Notes under the pieces: model-generated | Told to the model about the DNA's origin: nothing | The model's input: the letters and a program-made list of their open reading frames with translations, nothing else | The model's database searches: none | Shown here: piece after piece, positions 1 to 11,700 of the stretch | How the letters are laid out: the number at the start of each line of letters is the position of its first letter | Position numbering within the stretch: position 1 is the stretch's first letter | NCBI RefSeq assembly: GCF_037038585.1 | Contig: NC_092523.1 | Span: forward strand, 1,679,001 to 1,743,000 | Source of the DNA: Patagioenas fasciata | Taxonomy: Eukaryota > Chordata > Aves > Columbiformes > Columbidae | Direction of reading: 5' to 3' | DNA: 64,000 bases | Made by a program: the position numbers and the translations under genes

Positions 1-878
1 TGTGTTTAAAAAAATCATTTAAAAACACGTACTTCTTCAATAGATCAGTGCCTTTTTCTACTCATTATTCATCACATGCTGAAAAGAGATCAGCTGCAGC
101 AAAACATTGCTTCTGAGAGGACTTTAAATGCTTTGGCGTGAAGTAACCATGGTTTCTCCAAGGAGATGGTAGGGGTGATTATTTGAAGATTACACAAAGC
201 CAAATTCTAATATAGCAATACTTTATATCTGCTTTGGAGGGATATAAATGACTCTATCACAGAGAAATGGCTTTGCAGTAGATCGAGCGCAATATTATTC
301 AACATGAGTGTTTCACAACCTTCTTCTGCTTCGCCATACACTGCACCCCCTTGCTCCCTCCTGCACCTCCCAGCTTTCCCACTTCCCACCCGCTCCCCAG
401 TTCATCTGAAAGTCAGGACTTTGTTGTCGTTGGGCTCATTTTCAGTAAATCACCCCCAAACTCCTGATGGCCAGAACCAATTCGAAGGAGACCACAGGGT
501 TGTATGTCCAGATGAGGTTGCCCTTCTTAGAGCAGCCTCAGCCAACTGTGAAACTTCAACTTTTTCTCTGGGTTGTGGCCAACACTGAAGGCACCAACCA
601 AGGCCACTGCCCCATCACTTTCAGTGTGTGGAGACAGGAGATCAGGAGGCACCAGGGACCTTCCCCAGCTTGCATGGGAGCTCAGGACCACAGGGAGCAT
701 CTCCTGGCTCCCCATCCTGCACCATTAGCAAAGATTTTTGTATACTCCTGCAACTAGAAAGGGGTCTGTTCTATGCAAGTCATCTCCACGTGGCACAGGA
801 GGGGTTTGAGGTCTTTTGGAGAAGGTGCTAAGAAAAGTGTGGGAGCAGACTACCAGGTAAAGGGGACAGCAAAGGGGT
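1..878. other. Unassigned unique sequence
   Basis: I see no gene, RNA or recognisable repeat here. The open frames are under 100 codons, overlap each other on both strands, and show no domain or signal peptide. The stretch ends in the GGGGT that may be half of the target-site duplication of the adjacent LTR. Confidence 0.5.
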
Positions 879-1559
879 TGTCATGGTTTAACCCAATCTA
901 GCAATATAACCAGGATAGCCGCTCGCTCACTCCCCCTGAATCCCACCCCCAAATAGGGGAGAGAATCAAAAGGGAAGGGAGAAACAATTTAATACAATAA
1001 CAATTTAACAGTTTAATAAAATAACAAAATAACATTAATATGCTGCTACTGCTATATATATAAATGGAAATAGAATATAGAAGATACCCAGTGCAATTCC
1101 TCATGATATCCATCTGCACCGAGCAGCCAGTGCCAGGAAGCAGCACCCTGGTCCTGAACAGCCGATCCTGGGGAGAGAAAAAGGGACAGAAAGCCCCAGG
1201 ATGGTGAAAGGACAAAATAAAGTCCCTAACAAGTCCCTCCAACAGTTCTGACTCTGAGAAAACCCGAACCTAGCTGGACTATCCCAGATCTCCTTAAATA
1301 TGATGCATGACGCTAATGGGGTGGAATATTCTTGTTGATCAGTCTGGATGTCAGTCAAGCTCTACCCCATCCATGCCCCCATTCCTCGATGCCTCACACC
1401 TGTGGGCAGAGCACAGAAAACAACAATGGAAAACATCAATTCTGTCCCAGGGTGTCGTCTTCTTGTTCTCGAATTAAGTCCAACAGTGCTAGCTACAAAA
1501 AAAGAAAGGTTTCTAACTGCATGAAGGCAAATTAATTTGTTTTCGGTCAAACCAGCACA
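879..1559 (-). mobile_element. Solo LTR of an avian endogenous retrovirus
   Basis: A 681-bp unit begins TGTCATGGTTTAACCC on the plus strand and ends ACCAGCACA, so it has the TGT...ACA ends of a retroviral LTR. Read on the minus strand it begins TGTGCTGGTTTGACC and ends GGTTAAACCATGACA, with a conserved GAGTGAGCGAGCGGCT block just before the end. From memory this layout matches a common avian ERV LTR family. On the minus strand a TATA-like CATATTTAAG lies at 1294-1303, downstream of a CRE-like GCGTCATG, giving a U3-like region. An ATTAAA-type poly(A) signal lies in the A/T-rich stretch near 1012. The flanks GGGGT (874-878) and GGGGC (1560-1564) look like a 5-bp duplication with one mismatch. 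I see no gag, pol or env, so it is a recombined solo LTR. A 5-bp duplication would suit class III (ERVL-like), but 4 bp cannot be excluded. Confidence 0.8.
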
Positions 1560-2647
1560 GGGGCTGGGTGGGTTGTCCTGGGGAGAGGACTGAGTCCAGT
1601 TGATGGGTCCTCAAGCAACATGGTGGAGCAAACCAACTGCTTTTGGGTGCCAACGCACCCCTGACTGTGTCCCGGCAGCAAGACGTGCTTTGCCTTGAGC
1701 CCAGGCCCATCTCCATGGCCCCGCAGCAGCCCCAGGCTTTGCTGCTTTGGCAGAAACACGCAGAGCAGCGCGGCTTCCAGGGTTTCCAGAGCGCGGATCG
1801 ACACTGCTGTGGAGCTGCTTCGGCAGCGATAAAGCAGGTCAGGGTACGGCCTGGGCCTGTGTTGATCCTGCCTCTGCTAACCCCAGATCTGGAAGAGCCG
1901 GGAATTGTGGTTCGGAGACACAGGAGCCACCTGGATCAGGGCCAGCTGAAGGCTGGAAGATGTCCAGCTGCCTCAACCCATAGGTAATAAACCCTTCTGA
2001 GCTCCTCAGCGAGAGCACAGCAGACTCAGACTTATATATTCAGGATAGATCTAGGCCTGAGCCTACTGAGTCCGCACTGCAAAGGGGCGAACGCACATGT
2101 CAGAGGCTGAATTTCATGGAATTGGCCTCCCATGAGCATCTCCTGTCTCTTCGTTCAAGGGCGCATCTTCCCGCAAGGCACATCATGTCCAGCACATCCC
2201 GGCAAGTTTTAGCAGTCGATGGAGCATTTCTATTGTTTCATTTTGTTTTCTTAATTAAAATACACAGAGAAATGGGAAAAAAAAAATATGAGAGAAAAAA
2301 GAAAAGGGCAAGGAATCAATTTATTTTATTTTATTGTTCTTTCTCATGGAACAGTCTCCAGGGAAATAAAGGAGGTTACAAAAAGAGGGGAACAGTATCC
2401 ATGCAGAGGCTGTGGGTTCCTGTAAATTAGCTTTGTAAGAAGGGGAAGGGAAAGAATAAAAGGACTAAGCTCCTGAAAAAATGAGTGCTGGGCTTGTGAA
2501 TGCAATAAATGTGCAATGAGGTGTTTCCTGCTTTGGGAAGGTGATGGTCCCCAGTTCGTGGCTGGGAAATGGATGCGACCACACAGATGAGTAGGCATGA
2601 AAACAGGACAATAGTGTTACAGCATGTGGAAGGGAGCAGGGTCAGAC
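1560..2647. other. Unassigned sequence, no gene seen
   Basis: No recognisable gene or repeat. An AATAAA lies at about 1986 and an A-rich patch at 2276-2312. A plus-strand frame of 114 codons (1643-1987) has no domain that I recognise and is matched by open frames on the opposite strand, so it is not called as a gene. Confidence 0.45.
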
Positions 2648-3032
2648 CCAAACCTTCACCAACCTCGTAGCCCTCTAGCAGCTTAATATCTTTTTAATCC
2701 TGTGTCCCCAGCCCTGCACACAGTGAATGCTCCAGGTGAGGCCAGACCAGTGCAGAGCAGAGCGGGACAATCCCCTCCCTGCCTGGTTTGGGTTGAATCT
2801 CTGAACAGTTTGGGTTGAATCACAGGGTGGTTTGGGTTGGAAGGGACCTTTAAAGGTCATCTGGTCCATCCCTGACACAGCCCAGGGTGCTGGATGCGCC
2901 AGGACACGGGTCCCTCTTGGTGCCAGGGACAGTGTTGGCTCATGTTCAACTTGTCATCGACCAGAACCCCCAGGTCCCTCTGCACGGAGCTGCTCTGCAG
3001 CCTCTTGTCCCCGGTCTGTACAGCCAGGGTTG
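2648..3032 (-). mobile_element. Composite CR1 LINE fragment, 3' end missing
   Basis: On the minus strand this reads as the late ORF2 region of CR1: GAGGGACCTGGGGG, then the GATGACAAGTTGAACATGAG block, then the GAGGGGATTGTCCCGCTCTG block. In the middle (2783-2880) sits a second CR1-type 3' tail, TTTAAAGGTCCCTTCCAACC, followed by about three GATTCAACCCAAAC-like units. The same arrangement occurs at 54287-54700 on the other strand. The copy starts at the same CAACCCTGG boundary as that one but stops near the AAGGTTTGG motif, so it lacks the normal CR1 3' end. That is unusual for a target-primed insertion and suggests a later deletion or rearrangement. It is not coding. Confidence 0.8.
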
Positions 3033-6000
3033 CCATGTCCCAAGCATAAGCATGAGCTCCCCACCTTGTGTGGGACCCTGTTGTTCCCCCCTCACCCTTA
3101 GGGGCTCAAGACAACTTCTTTGCATCGGTTTCAGGCTCTGCCTGTGCACACCAGGAAAGCAAGTGAGGGTGTCTGGCCTGCAACCCACAGCATTTCCATC
3201 CACACGCCTGACTGCTTGCCGAGGCTTTGCTCACCCACAGTGGGACTACACCAAATACTGAAGCAGTAGATCAGCCACAACCAGCTTTGAAAGCAGGGTA
3301 GAGGTCTTTATGCAGCGTCTACAAGTGTCTTGAAAAGGGGGAGAGAAATAGGCTCTTATGGTGTTAGACTAAGGGAAATGCTTGTACACAAGTTCATTAG
3401 ACTGGGTAGAGAATCCAGCGATGCGGACACGTGTCCTTAAGGAGTCAGACGCTTTTCACTCGGTGTTTCTCAGCACATACAAACACAGTCCTTGCACCAG
3501 GTACAACTCCGACAGCCTTGCAGAGCAAGTCCTCCTTCCCCTTAGCACCATTTTTCCCCAGCCTCACCTCGAAAGCAATGTTCAAACCATGAGGTTTTTC
3601 AAGGCTCTGGAGCTCTCAGCCTTCCTGCTGCGAGTGCCAGCAGGACAAACCCATGAAGGACCTCTCCACTAGGAAGAACGGGATCCTTCAGATCACTTTG
3701 TGTTAATTTGTGTGTCCTTAAATGACATGAGCTTTAGGGCTGTTCATCTTCATGGGCTGGGCTGGCAGCAGGTTTCCAAAGTCCTCGATCTCCTGGTTCT
3801 TCACCCAAACCAGAATGGCACTTGCGAGGTCTAACTCTGTTCTCATGATTAGCCTGCTGTAAAAAAAATGAGGAAAAGGCTTAAAAACCAGATCTGCCAA
3901 AACAGCTGGGGGAAATTTGGACAGAGGGAGTTGGTTTGGGTTTTCTTTAGTTTGCTTTCACTGTGAACTTTTTCTGAGCAACCAAGAAAGTACTGAGCAA
4001 AATCCCTAATTTCTCTGGAAAAAAAAAAAATAAAATAAATAAAAGAAGAAAAATTCTAGTTCAGGATACTTTCTAACACACAAACTTTTGAGAGAGATCT
4101 CTCCCTTTTTCTTGCCATAATGAGGAATCCCACAGCTAAGAAAGATGTTTGGTCAAATCTTGATTTGGGAAAAACAACAAAAACCCCCCAAAATATAAAA
4201 GTGTCATTATCAATGAGCTTCTAACAAGCAGAAAATGAGCAGAATAAGCCTTTCTCGTCAAGTCTAATGAACTCCTCAGGTTGTAGAACTGGTCCCACCT
4301 TCAGTTGTCTGAAGAAAATAAGAGCAAGGAAAGTAAAGATTAGTGTCAGGCTAGAAGTATTAGGTGATTAGCATTGTTTTAGGAAGCAATCTGAGATGTC
4401 ATCTGGAGATACGCTACCGATCCATCTGGGGCAGAAAGGAAAGAAGACAGAGAAGAGAGAGGGGGAAAAAACCCAACCAACAACCCTGTTTTGTTTCTCA
4501 TTACTGCTCTAATTCTGGTGTAATTGAAAACGGACTGAATGTGTTTAGGAACATGTAGGACATCTGTTTCTCATTGGAAGAGCTCCGCTTTTTCAAGTGG
4601 CGCCTTCCATCTTCATCACAGTCCAAAGATTCCCACATCACGACTTGTCCTCTTTCTTTCTCTCCTTTTTTTTTTTCTTTCCTTTCCAGAAAATGTGAGG
4701 TTGAACTTTCGACTCCATGTAAAACAGTTGGAGAGAAACCATGATAAGTCCCGGGGGACCCATTGAGCCTTTCTTCCCATTATCCTACTTGATTCTTTGC
4801 AGCTTCTCAGTTCTTTAAATACAGCCTTGAGCTATTTAATGCTGGTGGCATGAAGAAAAAGGGGAAGGGACAAGAAGAGGGGGAAGAAAATGAAAAAAAA
4901 AATATGGAAGAACAATTTGTAAGGTCAAACATCAAAACGGAGAAACAAAGATGACTAAACTGAAAGCTGTCCTTAAACTAGGCCAGGACTTTGTGCTTTG
5001 CCAAAGGGCCAGATCTACACAAAAACTGGTTCATGAAGTTCTGGCTCTCCTATGTGTATGAAACAGTGAGGAAGGAGCCTGACATCCAAGAAGATTTACT
5101 TGTGGGCTAAACCGAAGGGCAATATCCTAATTCTCCTCTTGGACCCACACGCTGCGTCTCCAGTGTTCATTTTGGTTTGGACAATTACAGAACTGTCTCT
5201 CATAGAAAATTCTGGAGGCCCCGTTGCTTAGAGAGAGATTACAACTTGAGTAGACAATAAAGAGATTGTGGGAAACATCACTAGCTTGGCAGGGGGATGG
5301 TTTGCATGGTCTGATAACTCATAATTCTCCACCATTTGGAGAAGCTTTGCCTGTAGCAAGAGGGACTAAAGCAGCAAGATGCATGACCGCAAGCTAGAAA
5401 TGTTTCTTGATTTCATAAATGGCCCCGTTCTGCTTTAATAGCACTTTCCATCAACAAGGTTAATCCACATTCTTCAGCCCATGTGAGATGATGAGTTGTC
5501 TTCCCTCTCAACACCAGCCCCACAATCCCCATCTCCCCATGATGAAGGAGAAAGTGGATGTCTCTGGCTGTGGTGCATGAAGAACTGGAAGCACTATGAG
5601 ATGTAGGGAGGACCTTGGGAATGATGGACAGAAGCACCACCAAGGAGAGCCCTTGCCATGACCTTGGGTGATGAGTAATTCCAGGCCTGCAGGAGAACTT
5701 CTTAATGAATATAACAGCTCGTGTGGTCTCTGCCTGGCCGGTATCACCATGAAATCAGCAGGTTTGATTCTCTTAGGCTGCAACTTTACACCCTTCTGAA
5801 AATACAAATGAGCTTCAGGATGGAGGAAACGTCGTCCCATTTCTAGGCCTGCTCAGCTGACCAAGGTGAAAAAGTTTCTCTTTGAAAATCGAAGGCGGAC
5901 GTCATTTTTTATTTCAGTTGAGCTCTGGATTTTGTTCTTACAGCAAAGTAGACGGGACTGGAATATGTTCTGTCTGAGGAATTTTTGGGTAGAATTTGTA

Positions 6001-7649
6001 AGAACTTGAATGTTAATGAAATTACAGCAGATAGTTTAAAGAAACTAACTCTTCCTCAAAAGGAACTGTGGAAATAAATCAAGGAAGATCATAAAATGTT
6101 GATGAAAGTATCATGCCATCAGTGAATGCCATTTTATTATGTCAAGTGTTTTGTTGAAATTTTTAAGGGGAGACCTTAAGAAGGGTTTTTATCCTTCCTT
6201 TTCCTGACTGGAAAGCATTAAATAATTTCATTTGGATAATATTCAATGACCCCATTTTTACATATATTTCATATAATTTTGACACTTTATTCATGTTATT
6301 ATGATGTATCCGTAGATATTCTTCATATTTTAGCAAGCCAAGTGTTAAAGTGTTACATTTTGGCATTATCAATCAAAATCTCATGTCCTCACTTTTTGAA
6401 ACAAAATGTTTCTGCATCATCAAAATTGTACATGTCTACTGTTTTTAATCTGCCTGGTCAGAAGACATTAAATGGTTGATTTTTTTTCTCTGTATAGCTT
6501 GAAAAATGTTCAAAATTTCAGAATTTTCCCAGAAATTGCAAAGTAAAAATATTTTCCTCCAATCAGTTATAGGAAGCTGATTCTTTGCGCATTTTTCTCA
6601 CTGCACTACACACTTTCTGAGGTGCAATTCAAAGGAAATTCAAACTGAATTAGTCTACTAGGGGAATGAGTTCCTTGGCCAGAAAAAGTGTTGAGTGCTC
6701 TGAAAAAGCTGAAATCACGCTTTTTCAAAAAATTCAACTTGAGGTTATTTGAGTCTTGGTAATTTGCTCAATAGAAGCGACCGTAGGACCATCAAGCTCT
6801 CTTGTTCTCAACTCTGGACTTTTATCTGCAGCTAGAACAAATATTTCTCTTAGAAGGGACCAGTTCAATGCAATGTGATGGCCATTACACTCACAATTAT
6901 TCAAGAAAAATATATAAACAAATGAAATTTTCTGAATTTATTAATTACCATGTTGGCCAAGGTGGTCAATCATTACACATGGTAATGTTCGTATGGTTTA
7001 GTGCTTCAAAAGGAAAATTAAGAGATAGGCATGACAGAGCTACAGGACAAGAAAATGGTATTATGTTTTAGGAGAAGTTGTATTTTAAAAACCTGGGAAC
7101 AGGCCAAAAGAAAAACAAATTCACGCATTAAAAAGTGTTCATAACTTAATGATAGATTCCCCCAAAGAATGGTCTTTCATGCAGATAGATAACCTTAGAA
7201 ATATTAACAGATGAAGATTAATTTTGGAAAGTTTGCCAAAGTGTGCCTGTTCCCTGTTTGCTTGTCCCGCCACTGTGGTCCCTGATCCTGTGCAGATCTG
7301 GGTATTATCTGTTTGTGGGTATGAGGATACTACTTTCCTGAGGCCATCCCAGAGTTGTTTGAACAGCAGCAGAGGGTTCTTGTGAAAGGAAACATCTTCC
7401 CCATCCTGATTTTTAAGGTCAGCTCATCCTAACATTGCTTCTTTAGAAATTACTTCTGCTGTGAAAGAAAACACAGCAAAAAATTGATTAAATTGTAGTG
7501 AAATTTAAATTAATTAGTCAAATTATAGTCAAAGTTGAGTTCACCATCATTTGATATGATTCCCATCCAACTTTACATTTTTCTCTTTATTTAGGTATAT
7601 ATTTACATTATTCTGCCTCCCATTAGCATCACAATAATAAAGTTTGTGG
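3033..7649. other. Unassigned AT-rich sequence
   Basis: About 4.6 kb with no gene or named repeat that I can support. It becomes clearly AT-rich from about 5.9 to 7.2 kb. It holds an A-rich tract near 4018-4050 and a T run near 4664. The open frames are short and have no recognisable protein features. Confidence 0.45.
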
Positions 7650-7736
7650 AAAAAAAAAAAAAAAAGGCCTGGCTTAGCTTGACTGAGCTTGGCTTGGCTT
7701 GGCTTGGCTTGGTTTGGCTTGGCTTGCTTCGCTTCC
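7650..7736 (+). repeat. Poly(A) run followed by (GGCTT)n pentanucleotide repeat
   Basis: An A run of about 16 bases is followed by about a dozen GGCTT/TGGCT units with scattered substitutions (for example TTAGCTTGACTGAGCTT early on), ending at GCTTCGCTTCC. The minus strand translates to a degenerate AKPSQ/QAKPN repeat, which is an artefact of the 5-bp unit. The A run in front may mark the tail of an unrecognisable retroposed piece, but nothing identifiable lies upstream. Confidence 0.9.
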
Positions 7737-8538
7737 TTTTCTCTTGGAAAATGTTTATTTCTGTACAAATTTCTGACTGAATTTCTGTAAGAAACCTGAA
7801 AGTGATGGATGAGCCATTTCCTCAAGGTAATTTTATATTGTAAAACCAGTAAATGCTAATCATTACGAAACCGTGAGGCACCCGGGAGAAAGAGGATGTA
7901 ATCAAGGCTGGCTATAGCCACCATGAGATGGAAGTTGCACAGAGGTCCCACCTCTCTTCTTGACATGGCTTAAAATCTTCTCCAAACTTCATTGCCAGAG
8001 AGATGGCCTTGCAGGATGCAGCTTCATCTTCCATCCATTGAGGTCTTCTCATTGGCGTTGCCACAGGTGGTCCAAACATGAACCAGATTCTCTAGTTTCA
8101 GCTCAGCAGATAGACCCTGGGCTCAGAAGCACAGCCACCCATCTCAATAACACGCAAGCTTTGCCCAGCAGAGCCCAAGATGCTACAAGTGGTGGCCTTG
8201 GGTCTTCCAAAGGCAAGAAGTTGTAGCTGGGGAGATGGTCTTTGTCCATCATCTTTATCCGGTGCAAGAAAAGGGACAGAAGCAGGAGCAAGAAAAGACT
8301 GATGCTCGCACGTTCCCATTTTTCCCAGGAACTTCTACTGTTTTCACTTGGAATCAGAACAAAACCAACTACTTTTGAAACCGTCTGGATGAGGGAATTT
8401 TCACTGCAAAAACATAGTTCAAGAAATTTCTTTGGTTATTTTATGGGTTTTTAATAGTATTTTATTATATTTATATTATCTATTCCTATGTTACGGCAGG
8501 TACTCTTGGCATACCATAATGACCCAAAATTGTTTAAA
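7737..8538. other. Unassigned sequence
   Basis: No gene or known repeat recognised between the pentanucleotide repeat and the inverted repeat. The open frames at 7960-8319 overlap on both strands and lack protein features. Confidence 0.45.
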
Positions 8539-8791
8539 TATTCTATTTTTATTTTCTTTTCAAAATCATTATGAGCAGCTGCTACTTAGCGGTGAGTGAA
8601 ATACCTTATCTTTCCTTCTAGATCAAAGCATCTCCTGTTTGTATTGTAATTAAGGTGTTTCATTACTTATTAATTACAACACAAACAGGAGACACTTTGA
8701 TCTAGAAAGGAAGATAAGATATTTCAGTCAGTTCTAAATAGTATTTGCCTTAAATGATTTGAAAAGGCAAACAAAAGACAATAAGAGAATA
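8539..8791. repeat. Long imperfect inverted repeat (hairpin)
   Basis: The left arm (8539-8653) is complementary to the right arm (8670-8791) around a 16-base spacer (8654-8669). In the inner 53 bp (8601-8653 against 8670-8722) 47 positions are complementary, and all six differences are transitions. The similarity continues outward less perfectly: the TTAG...TGAAATA blocks, then a CTTTTCAAAATCATT-like block against AAATGATTTGAAAAGG, with a few small gaps. Both outer ends carry TA (8539-8540 and 8790-8791), which would fit a TA target site as used by Tc1/mariner-type elements, though I do not recognise the termini. It could be a palindromic MITE, a foldback duplication, or a hairpin RNA source. 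No open frame in it looks coding. Confidence 0.9.
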
Positions 8792-11700
8792 CTTCCACGA
8801 CTATATGATGACATACTGATAGTCACATATTGCCTAATGAATCCTTTACCGCTGACACGCTGTGAAAAATTATCAAAATTATCACCCCAGAATGGAGATA
8901 ACAGAAGTAAAATGAATCTTCAGAAATCTAAAAGATGATTCAGAAGGGGTTTTTTAAATTACTTTCTGAAATTCTTGTTCTTACACTGCTATTTTTTCTG
9001 TGTGATCGTTCACTGCAGTCTGTATGCTCCTATGAAAAAGGCTCTGGAGGTTGGAGGAGTGGGGGTGGTACTCGGCTCTATCCAAAAAATACTGTTCTCA
9101 GTTAGAAGTTATTTTGGCAGATGTTTTCTAAGCATCTCTCACAGCCAGGCCTGGGGCTGGCTGCCCAAAATACAGCGCTGCGAGGGGCTTGTGCGCTAAG
9201 GCCGATGTCTCCAGGGCAGATTCCTCCTGCTTTCATCTTCTTCTGGTCCCTTGCACTGCAGACCCTGCCCGAAAATCATGACAACAGAGTTCCGCTCCGT
9301 GTAAGGCACCTTTATTTAATGGTGCATAGAAGGGTGAAGTGTTAAGGGCTCTTTTTTGCTTTTGCACTGACCAAATAAGGGTGGAAAAAATAAAGTTTAA
9401 CGGAGTCCAGATGCTTAAAACAATTAAAACAGAGGTTGGACCAGAGGCCAAAGTCCGAAGTGGGGGAAGAACAGGCTACAGACTGTGTTGATAAGTCAGA
9501 TGCACTGGGGTGGGCAGGTCCTGGAGTATCCAGAGCCAAGCCAGAGCCATCTCTGACCTGTTAGTGATTATCTGTGACAACTCATGTCCTTAATACAAAG
9601 TGTGTGTGCATCTCTATTTGATGGGCAGGGCTTTTCAAATATCTCTTTAATCTTCCAGCCTACAGGTTCCTAATGTGCCCATCACCATGCAATCTAGGTG
9701 CCAATCAGTACATTTCTTCTACTCTGGCCAGGAGCATCCAAGCTTGTAAGATGCTCAGTGACTGCCCATGTGGCTAAGAGGGCAAATTCACGCTTCACCA
9801 GCCTTTAATCTTCAATTTCAGCCTGGGAGGACAGGGAGATAAAGTACAGTGTTTTAGTTTTGCCCTTAACTCTTGCATTCTGGACACTGAAATCCTATGT
9901 ACTCCAACTGGTGTCCACCAAAGAGCGGCAGGAGATAAACGCACACAAGCATGTGAATCGGGATTCAAGAAGCAGTGGGAAAGGTTGTCATTAGCTCTGC
10001 CTTTAAAAGGTGAAGGGAAGGGGCAAGAAAAAGCTCCAAGTGATTGTAGAGTTGAAACCTCAACTTCAACAGAGATGCTGGAATAATAGCTGATCGAACA
10101 TACCTTGTTCAACCCTGGAGGACAAGGAAGTGATAAGAAACAGATTTCCTAAGAACAAATCACGTCAAACCAGTCTAATTTCCAAATCTGGAAGGTTACC
10201 AAGCCTTATAGATAGAGCGGAAGTAATAGCAGCAATATCCTGACTTTAGTGAGGCTTGTGGATCCCTCCCAAGTGCTGGTTTCACAAAACACAAAAGGAA
10301 AAGGATTATCTAAATGGCATTTCCACAGGGCACAGCGCATCCCGTCAAAAGATCACACTCGGAGAATCGCTGTCAGCGGTTATGGGGAGGATTCAGACCA
10401 CAGGTCACCGCACCCACATTCGAGTGCCCGCACGTGGATGTCTACCTGTGTCTACCTACACAAGTCCCCGTGTCCTCAGAGGTGGACTAATCCACGCGGT
10501 CTGATGAGCAACGCAGTAGGGTGTCTACAGCAATGCAGGAGGACTGACAAGTAGCTCTTCATTGAGAAAATGGACCGGGAATGACTTCAGTTGCCCACGC
10601 AGCCACGTGGCGCTATTTTAGCCATGATGGGATATTCCACTTGGCCTCCAATGTACAAGTCCCTGGCAGGTCCTGTGCAAGCCCTGTGCAGATGTCTCAC
10701 ATCCCTTAGAGCATCTCAGCTAGCACCGCACACCAACGTGCAGATCACCAACAGAGCCCTAGATCCCCGTTTATTCGAAGATGAACCCTTACGCATCTGG
10801 CTTATGTAAAGGTGCCCATGCACAGGCTTCTAAATTTAGATATTTCAGTTTCTGTATTAATCCTGCTTTTAGGGTGGGATCCAGTTGTCCAAACATCTGG
10901 TACCGTTTCATGCATCATAGCACATCCGAGAAATCCACAAGGGACTGTTACATACAACGCTATTTACAAGAGACTTACATCTCCTGGAAAAGCAGCTGGG
11001 GACTTCTCAATGCCTGGTGTGACACGGGAAGGCTCTGTGGGCAAGCGAATGTGCCCTTTATTGGCAAGGTGAATTTGAGTACGGGTTTGTCATGCACCCA
11101 TAGCGCTCAATAGTGACTTAAAGGCTGGACTAGAGGCATGTGGACCCATGCACTGTTTTCAGATGGTGCTAGAGCATGGGAAGGTTTGCACACAGAGAGT
11201 CCCATTCATCCCTCACACTGAAACATCTCATTGATTCAAACGCTTTCTTTCCTCACATTCTGCTGTAGATGCAATTTAGGCTCATTAGAGCAACCAGTTG
11301 GCTCTTGTAGCTTCTGTCTAGCTGGGACCTGTGTCACAGGTATTTCTCTTCCAAAAATACCCTGGCGTCTCATCTTCCTTTTGAACTGTCACCTACTAAA
11401 AGTTCACTCTACCACATTTTCTTTGAGGGCCTGGTGTCCTCCCCGCTGAGAGCATGTTTCACCCGATGGAGACACACTCTCAGGTTCATTGCCACAGCGC
11501 TGTTTGTGCAACCGCTTGGCAGAGTTTCTAATCATTTGTAATTTTTTATCTCACTGTTTTGATATGGGGGATAGCTCAAAGGCACTGTTTATTAAATTCC
11601 TCCACCCTTGGCGTTACTTTGAATGTGTCCTGTGCTGCATCCACAAGCAAGTGGAAATTGCTGCAACAATTGCAGGCCTTTGGTCTTGTGTCTGACGGTA

